Assembly (NCBI GenBank): GCA_035222895.1
Contig: JAVYIG010007193.1
Coordinates: 41,743 to 105,742, forward strand
From: Strongylocentrotus droebachiensis
Lineage: Eukaryota > Echinodermata > Echinoidea > Camarodonta > Strongylocentrotidae
DNA length: 64,000 nt
Direction of reading: 5' to 3'
Position 1 is the first letter of the stretch, and each line of letters begins with the position of its first letter. The notes below the pieces were generated by a model, which saw only the letters and a list, made by a program, of their open reading frames with translations, ran no database searches and had not been told where the DNA came from. Of the stretch, positions 51,301 through 60,300 are shown piece after piece. Position numbers and translations under genes: made by a program.

Positions 51301-54300
51301 TTGATAGATTTACGGATCTTCTCAAAGGCAGAGCGAATCTAAAAGACAAAAAAGGGGGAAATGATCAAGAAAAAAATGTTCTAGTCATAATGTTAAACAT
51401 GAATGCATACCTTACTTTAGATGAGAACATGATAGTCTATGCAAACAAAAAGAACTCCGATATGAAATAGCCACTATATCTCATTGAGGACCCCCATGAT
51501 ATCTCATTGGTTTTATTACTGACAAGGTAAACCATGAGAGAAACAGAAACAAAATCTGTCATTAAATTTTAAAGTTGCAATCAATGAAATACAAATTAGC
51601 AATTATGTGACTTATCTTTTGAGGTAGTCTCCCATTTACTTAGTAGTGCACATTTGATGAATTGTCATTGTCTAGCTTATTAATGAAGGAATGGGGCTGT
51701 GTAAAAACAAAGTAGTACTGATTGCGTCTAGGATGCACGTATGACCGAAAGATTTGTTTAGATAAAACAAATATTAATTTTAATTACTTTTTAATCAAGT
51801 ATTACTCAAAATTTCACTGAATTGATTCTCTAATGTTCTGGTACTATTAAAACCAATACTATATTAGGATAAAATTTTCATTTAAAATGTCCTTTTACAA
51901 GAAAGTAAAAATCTAAATGTTGCAAGGTTATATATAGTCAAGCTGTTATAATGCCATAGCCCAATCCCACTGGCAAACTGACTCCTAACTTAATCCAAAC
52001 GATCAATGTAATCGCCACTCTGGGTTAGACAGAAAAAAACGTCTGGTATGGGGAATTCTTTAATAAAACTGACATTTGTCAAGTGGACAGTGGATCCGTA
52101 ATCGTCAATTTAGGAGCTAAATTAGGGAGCTATCGTAAGTCAAAGGATATATCTTAGTTTTTGCTACTTTTTACAATAACAGCGAGTGTAATCTCATGCA
52201 AAGTATATATATTTAAGTTTTTTTTATTTTGTTTTATTTACAATAACAGGGAGTGTAATATTGCAGCCAAAGTGTATATTTGTAGACGTAAAGAGTGAAA
52301 AAAACTCGTAGCATCTCATTCATTTCGGTCTGTCCGAACCAATCCAATACCTCCTCTCACTACCCCCATACGACGTAGTTCAGTCTCTGCACAGAGGTGG
52401 TCGTGGAGCCAGACTTAGTCTCAGCGGAACAACCGTCGATTTCAGAGACTGAAGCTGTCAGTCAAACTCAGTGTATGGTAATAATGGTACTTTTTGCTCG
52501 ATCTTTGTCGTTCTGGTTTCGGTGTTGTTGGTGTAAGTGGAGTATTAAGGGTATATTTCATGTTATTGTCTGTTTGTTCTCACTCTTGGTTCAAAACTCA
52601 AAATGGAGGTGGCGGTAGAGTAGGGCATTTACTTCCAGCCAGGCACTAACGTCATTTGGCAAGACATTAATCCACTTTGCCACCCTCCATCAAGGTGTAA
52701 ATGAGTACCTGGCAACTTCAGGGGTGATAACAGTTGCAGGGCACTCAGGAAAAACAGCTGATACTAATGGGGCTTCCAGGGGGTAAACAAAATTATTATT
52801 TTATTATCAACATAATTGTACATCATAAACCATTACCTTTTTCTTTTTCTCTTTTGCATCTCCTTTCACACTTTCTCGATGCGTACCAACAATGAATATT
52901 GGTGGAGATTTCTGGGCGGTTTTAGACGTACTCTTATTCCTGACCGAAGAGGGCGCCACAGCATGGGCGAAGATGGAACACAACCAGAAATTGATGAACT
53001 CTAGACATGTCAGTTCTGATTTGGCACCTCTTTTAGCCTGTGGTTTAATTGTAAAGAAGTATGTATGATATGGCCAAGGTTAAAAACACACATACACATC
53101 ATGCTTCGTAATCATTCTAACAGGGTAACGCATACATATCCTACTCCTCACATTGCATCATAAACTAAGCTTGAAGCGTGGCAATCCTTTACAAAAAAAT
53201 CATAATAAAATATAAAATATTGAGGGAAATAAATTCTGCTATACTAACAGGAATAGAAATCATTAAAGGATGGGGTGAAATAAGATGTAAATTAATCATC
53301 AAGAGATATAGCAGTACTCTTTGATTCATGATTAGTTATAAATTACCATCTATTATGATTGGTAATTCTTTTTCTCAAAAGTTGATCTTTTAATGACTTG
53401 CACAAGTGTGGAAGTGATTGGCAGGATGACCTTGTAGACCAAAGTGATTTTTTTTTAAAACAGAGAAGGACTTTCAAAGAGATGTACATTTCAACTATTT
53501 AATCTCACACCATGATCACTGATTTAATTACACGAAAAATGTACACATGTATTAATCCAGAAGAAAACAGGTAGTTAAAGCTATATATTAAAAAAGAGTC
53601 GAAATGTGAATGAACAAGAGCTATCATAATAATTTTACTTTAAAAATACATTTTCTTCTTCTTCCATTGTAGTACATCCCTCTAAAAGAGTATTGTCGTA
53701 CTTTGTGCAGAAAAAAAAGGTGCGCGGTCGCAGGAACACGTGCAAGGGAAGTGCAGTGACGGACAAATAAGAAAAACTTGAAGCTAATGTGCAAGTAAAA
53801 AACAGCATCTGTCACTTAGCGAAGAGTGACTGAAGAGAGGCGGCTCTTGAAGACCTCGATAGATGGGACCGACACCGCTGTACATGGGAGAACATTCCAA
53901 AGACAGACCACACTTGGAAAGTAGCTGTGTTGGTAGACAGAGATTCTGCAGTTCTGTTGTCTTAATTGTGCGCGAGTAGTAAATGAAGAAAGTACGTAAA
54001 AGTTTACAAATTAAAAATTGGCAGAAACAATGTTTGGCAAAGAAAAACACAACACTATCTACCACTTAAATATTCCATGTAAAGCATAATTTATTTTTAC
54101 CAAGCAGTATAGAATGAAATAAAGAAATACCGTTTCATAAAACTCGTCTCTGGATTCAGGGGGAACGACAGAATCTAAACGTCTACTGAGATCAAAGACA
54201 ATCACATAGATGGCTCGCCACGTCAAAAACACCTACATGAGAAGGGAATAAAAATGATCCATAAGTATTTAATAACTACCATGCTATGTTGTTTCTATAA

Positions 54301-57300
54301 TTATGCTCTCCTATTTGTATAGTAATAAGGGACATCAAGCACTGTTTATATATGATTAACAACTAAATAATTCTAACCCTTGTAGTTTTGATTTTTTTTT
54401 CTTTTCTTTTTCTTCACGTAACTGGACTGGTTGAATTAGGGCCTTTGTTAAACAAATCAATTTTCTCATACGTAATAAGGGTGTATTTAATGTGCATATT
54501 AAATGTACTTGAATCCATGTGCCCTGAATCTGAAGCATTATATCGAGAATGAGATATCTACAATGAAACTGATCAGAAAAAAACTCACAGGAGAAATATC
54601 AAATATTTTGGAGACGATTGCCATGATAGGTGTATGGGAGACTGTATTAAACAAAAAATGTATTCTATTTTGTTAAATACCAGAATCTAACAATACTTTT
54701 CACATTTGCTTTCATGACACCACGGTATAACTTACAAGGATTCTAATGTTCTTAAAATGTTCTTTCACCTGATGGGTTGTGTAGTATATGTCTTGTCCTG
54801 CAAAGTCCCATATACTTAGTGAGACTCCTTCTCCTCTACCACTATCAGTCCTGACTGTTCCTATCTCCTGAGAAATGAATTAAAAGAATACACACCTATA
54901 TGAACAATTATCAAAATAAATTTCATACAAAATAATGGGAACATCAGTACTGATCCTGAACACAATCACAAAACCTCTTCGTCCAAACTTGTATCATGAA
55001 GAAATCTTCTACAGATTTCTTCATGATACAAGTTTGGACAAAGAGGTTTCGTGATTGTGTTCAGGATCAGTACTGATGTTCCCAATATTTTGTAGCATAA
55101 TTTGTTAAATAGCAGGGTATGCGTAAAAAACATCCAGTAAGCAAATAACCATTTTGTATCTTATATATATATATATATTCACTCCAGTGCAGCAAACAAG
55201 AATGTAAACAGTCCAACATGTCTCTGAAGGAGCAGCAAGTACATTTGTTTTTGGCTCCCTTACAAGGTATTTTTTCCATGGAAACCTGTTCCTTTAAAGG
55301 ATTTTTTTTCTTTTCTTGATATATCTTTCTCACTCTCATGTTCCTGAGGATCTTTTCATCCCACTCCTGACACCGAATACGTTTGAGATCAACTGGTATG
55401 CTTATATGTATGTTTTCTTGGATTTATAAATACTGGTACTTTCCATCTTTCCCTCTTTCTGGGTCTAATAGATTATCTGCAGTTATACACTCTTGTGGTA
55501 ACAAACCATAATCCGATGATACCATGAACTGTCGCAGAATAGCATACCCGTTGTCAGAGGTGGATATGTGTACGATTGCAGTCCTAGCTCTGTATAAACG
55601 TTTATGTTAACATTAACGTATAAGGTCATGTTACTTAACACTCACTTTCGAGACAGTCATAAATTGAACATGGTAATTTCTGTTAGCTGCGCAAAAAATA
55701 TGGTTCGTTGCGCTTTTGAAGAAACAGACTCATTACATTCTGCTAAAAGTTCTATTCTATGGTAAAACGCGGATAGATTATTATCCATGCAACATGGAAC
55801 AAAGAAGTGGAAGATTTGAGCATCAAAAAGGCATTGTAGAAAACCTTGTACATTTTATCCCACATAAAGATACAAGGTTCAAAGTTGAATTCTACCCTAA
55901 GGTGAACCTGTTCCTTAAGCATTTTCTCCACCAGACTTGCTATTTGATGTGGCATATTGTCATCTTCCTTTTTAGCCTTGAGCGCCTCCACCTTATCCAA
56001 GACAAATCCTTCTGTAATAAAAGAGAAATACATGTATGTGTTTGTAGGATATATACATTCATAATTTATCTGCATCTGCCACTTTCCACACAGGTGTTAA
56101 ATGGGTATCAAGAAAGATGCGAACGTTAATGTGGTGGGATTGGCATGTGTGCCGTAGTAAAATAGCGCCTGGTTAAATTACTAATCAGTGGAGTGGTTCG
56201 TGTGCACTATCATTCTACCACCTAAATAAGGCCTTCAAATGTGAATATTTGTTGTTATCATAATCATTATTATTATGAGAATATTTCATGTAACTGACAT
56301 TTAATAAGTCAGAATTTATTACAGTTCAAATTGATCACTGAATAATAACAATTTTCTATTGTAACACTTTAAAGGAGTTTTAACAAATAAATACTTATTT
56401 GTTATCAAATTTTATTGATACTTTATATCTTATGTACGATACATTAAGGATTGATCGAGGGTTAAGAAAACAGACAAACATCACAAACAAACTTTAAACA
56501 AATACAAAAAACACTAACCTGCTTCTACAGGATTCAGGCCTCTGGCGAGAGTAGTATCGCTGTGCGGTTCTAAACTTTGTTGATCCTGTATACAAAATAA
56601 ACAAGTATTAAGAATGCCATCGAGCAGCGTGCTCTAGCCGCATCCCCATTAGCAACTAGAAATACTTTTACTGTTTTATGAGATGATCCTTCTCTTTATT
56701 CGTTTACACTGTCATTCTGGACTGGTCTAGAGTAATATATTGTGTCATTGCATGACTGACTAAGAACATGATATTTCAGATGCAAACAGCTAATACATGT
56801 ACTAGGGTTTATAAACAATTGAATGGCTAATACTGAGTTAAATGTAAACTTGTGTTGCAGTAATGAAATTGAACTTCATAAGAGCATGATGAAAAGAATC
56901 TGTCTTCTAATTTTTTGTTTACATATTTTGTTGCTGTTAGACTTGTGTATCATAATTTAATATCATGAATGAAATGAATATGGAAAGGAAACAGCAACCC
57001 GACATACTTGTGCAGCTTTTTTCAACCTTTCTGTAGTCGCGGCACCCTTTTGGAAAATAAAAAGTTTCGTGTAGCCCAATTTTCCGAATTACTTACAGAA
57101 AATTCATTTTCCTAATCCCTAATTCATTACAGAAGATTAATTTCAATCACTCTGGTACACCTCAAATGCATGTACACACTTACGAACATTACGGACACAT
57201 TTCGTTTGTAACACTAGGGAGCGAGCGAAGCGAATGAGCAAAAGCAATGACATTCTGAGAGAGGTACAATATTTATATTGTAAACAAAAAACACTAGATA

Positions 57301-60300
57301 AGATAGGGATTCATATCTGCAGGAACCTCGTTGCTCAAACCATGAATCTAAAATCATATATTTGGTCACCTCGATGCATGAATAAAATAAGGATATTCGG
57401 GCATCTCGTGCTCCTAAATGTTCTGGGCGAGTGAGGCAAACTAGTGTGGTAAAAAGATGGTTTCGATATAAAAATGTAAGATATATTCGAGCACCACGCT
57501 GTCAAAAGAGACTAATTATGTAGCTATTCAGGCAATTCACTTTCTAAAGTCCTACTGTCTCTAAATATTGCGACATACTGAAGTGAGTGTGGGAAAAAGA
57601 CTCTTAATTGTCTTTACAAGGTTATTTCTTCAAGAAATTACACAACGGTTTCTATTTTTTTCTTCACGAAATTGACGTTTATTTTATAATGGATCAACCC
57701 AAAAAATATTGAATTAATTTCTGTCACTGCACCCCAGGGTACCCCGGCATCCCAGTTCAAAAAAACGCTGCTGTAATGCATTGTAGTCTGAGACAGCCCA
57801 TAAAATTATCATTTTGTACTTACTACTTAGGTATATTGAGCAGCTTTCCAATTCTTGGAGCGAATTTCTAAGGTTATTCGTTTGTTTTTCTTTTTCTAGC
57901 AGAATTTAACATCTTCTTCATAATCGTAACCCACGACTACATTTACTTTCATAGATATTGTAATTTGGATTACCAACAAAGATAGCCATTTCATTCTCTC
58001 TCATTGGTTTTCCCTTAAAGCAGAAAAACAATATCTGCATGGAGATGATAATTACCTGTGTTGGGGTCATGGTCAGCCTCTTTTCTTTTGTATCCACACA
58101 ACCTTTAATATATTCATCCTCTATGAAAGTAAATCATCAAAAATCATATTATACTATGGTATCATATAGTACATTGTTATGTACGATTGAATGACTTCAA
58201 AGTGATTTAATTGATATGATTTTAATGAACAATATGATGTGCAATCATACCTTTGTAGCAGGTTATACATTACCAGATTTATTTGTGCCAATACATATCT
58301 TGACTAAAATATAGTTTTCTTTCAGACGTTTGGCTGAAAAATGTATTTTTGGGGTGATTTCTAACAACATGCTTTCCATAATAAGAATACAAAGTCTGAT
58401 GGAAAAAACAAAATATGATTGTACAGGAAATTAGAAAGTACTTCAAAATACTATGCAGTCTATAAACCAATTCGCTAATTTGACATTTACTGAGCAGTAC
58501 AAAAACTTCTATATCCACATTACCACTGCAAGAACTATAATGATATGTCAGGAAACGTGCCAGACAGTAATAATAATCATGATGATAACAAAATAATAAT
58601 AATAATAATGGCGATTATGATATCAATAAAGATAACATAAACATAAACAGAAATGAAGTTAACAACATGAATGTCATAATTTGTCATCAATTTTTATTAA
58701 ACTTTATATATTATGAACGATGAATAAAGGATTGATCTAGAATTAGGAAAATAAACAAACAAAGCTGACAATCACCGCAAATAAACAACGCAAACAAGGT
58801 AAACCTAACAAAAAACAAACAAAAACAAATACATTCACGAACCTGCTTCTACAGGATTCAGGCCTCTGCCGAGAGTAGACTCGCTGTGTGGTTCCAAACT
58901 TTCTTGATCCTGTACACAAAATAAACCAGTGTTAAGATTCTCATCGAACAGCTTGCACTAACCGCATCACGATTTACAACTAGAACTACTTTGTTGAGTG
59001 GTTAATGAGATGATCCTTCTCTTTTTTCGTTTACGCTGTCATTCTAGGCTGTTCTAGAGCAATTGATTGTGTCATTGCATGATTGACTATGTACTTGACA
59101 TTCCAGATGCAAACAGCTAATGCATGTATTAGGGTTTATGCATAATTGAATGGCTAATGCCGAGTTAAATATAAACTTGTGTTACACTAATGAAAATAAT
59201 GAAAATATAGTATCATGTATGAAATGCACATGTAAAGGAAACAGCGACCTCGATATACTGTAGTGCACTGTAACATCAGACAACCCATTTAAGTATTGAT
59301 CTTTACTTACTGATCAAATTTATTTGTAAAGCGCTTAGAAACATTGTAATAAGCGCTATAGAAATATAATGTATTACTATTATTATTATTATTATTATCA
59401 AATTCATTGAGCACGATTCCCGATATCATTTAGTTGTTTCAATGACCGCCATGAATTAAAAAAAAAATATTCTGGCATATTGCTCGGGTTGTCTCATTTT
59501 CACTCGCTGGAACATTGCAAGCACAAACCACTTACCTCTACGTCCTGGACGGATCATCGCCCATTCCCGCCCGTGATAACGCTTGAAGTGGGCTCGCACG
59601 CGCGGCGGCCATTTTACACTTCCAAGAGCGATACGGCTCACTATACGTTACGTACTAAAAGGTTGTATTGTCTGACCGTTCATGAATATTCATGTTTTTG
59701 CTTACCTCGGCAAAATGCTTGCTTCTACTAAATGGAAAAATTACGGTGGGGGGTTGGATGAAATGGACATAATGAACAAATCAGGACTGATCTATGATAA
59801 TTCAGGCTTCTTATTCTTCGTGTGCTTGACTTATTACCTTACAATCGCGTGGTAAATTGAGTCCAAAGTTCGACTTGTTGCACATGTGTTATATAGGCAA
59901 TGGCGAGCTTGCGACCTATTTTGATGAAATTACGGTGGGTGAACTTTCAAAAGTCAATGAGACATGAGGGTTCCAATGAAAGAGCTAGTATTAACGTACG
60001 TCGGGATGGATGTGCTTTTCGTTTAAACAAAAGATGAATTTGTAACGATTTTTGGGGGTAAAAATCCATAGGCTAACATGTAAGGCTGCTGACTCTGACG
60101 ATAGGGGGCGTTGTCAAATGAGACTAAACGGAGCTATATGCTGAACTTCACTTCTCCATCATAATCATAACTCACTATTACATTAACTTTTTATTTTATA
60201 GAGATTTTCATTTGGATGAAGAAGTACGATAGCCATTTCATTCGTTATCATTCCCCGGTCACACATAGACGCCGCTTCAACTACGATGGAGAACTGGCCG

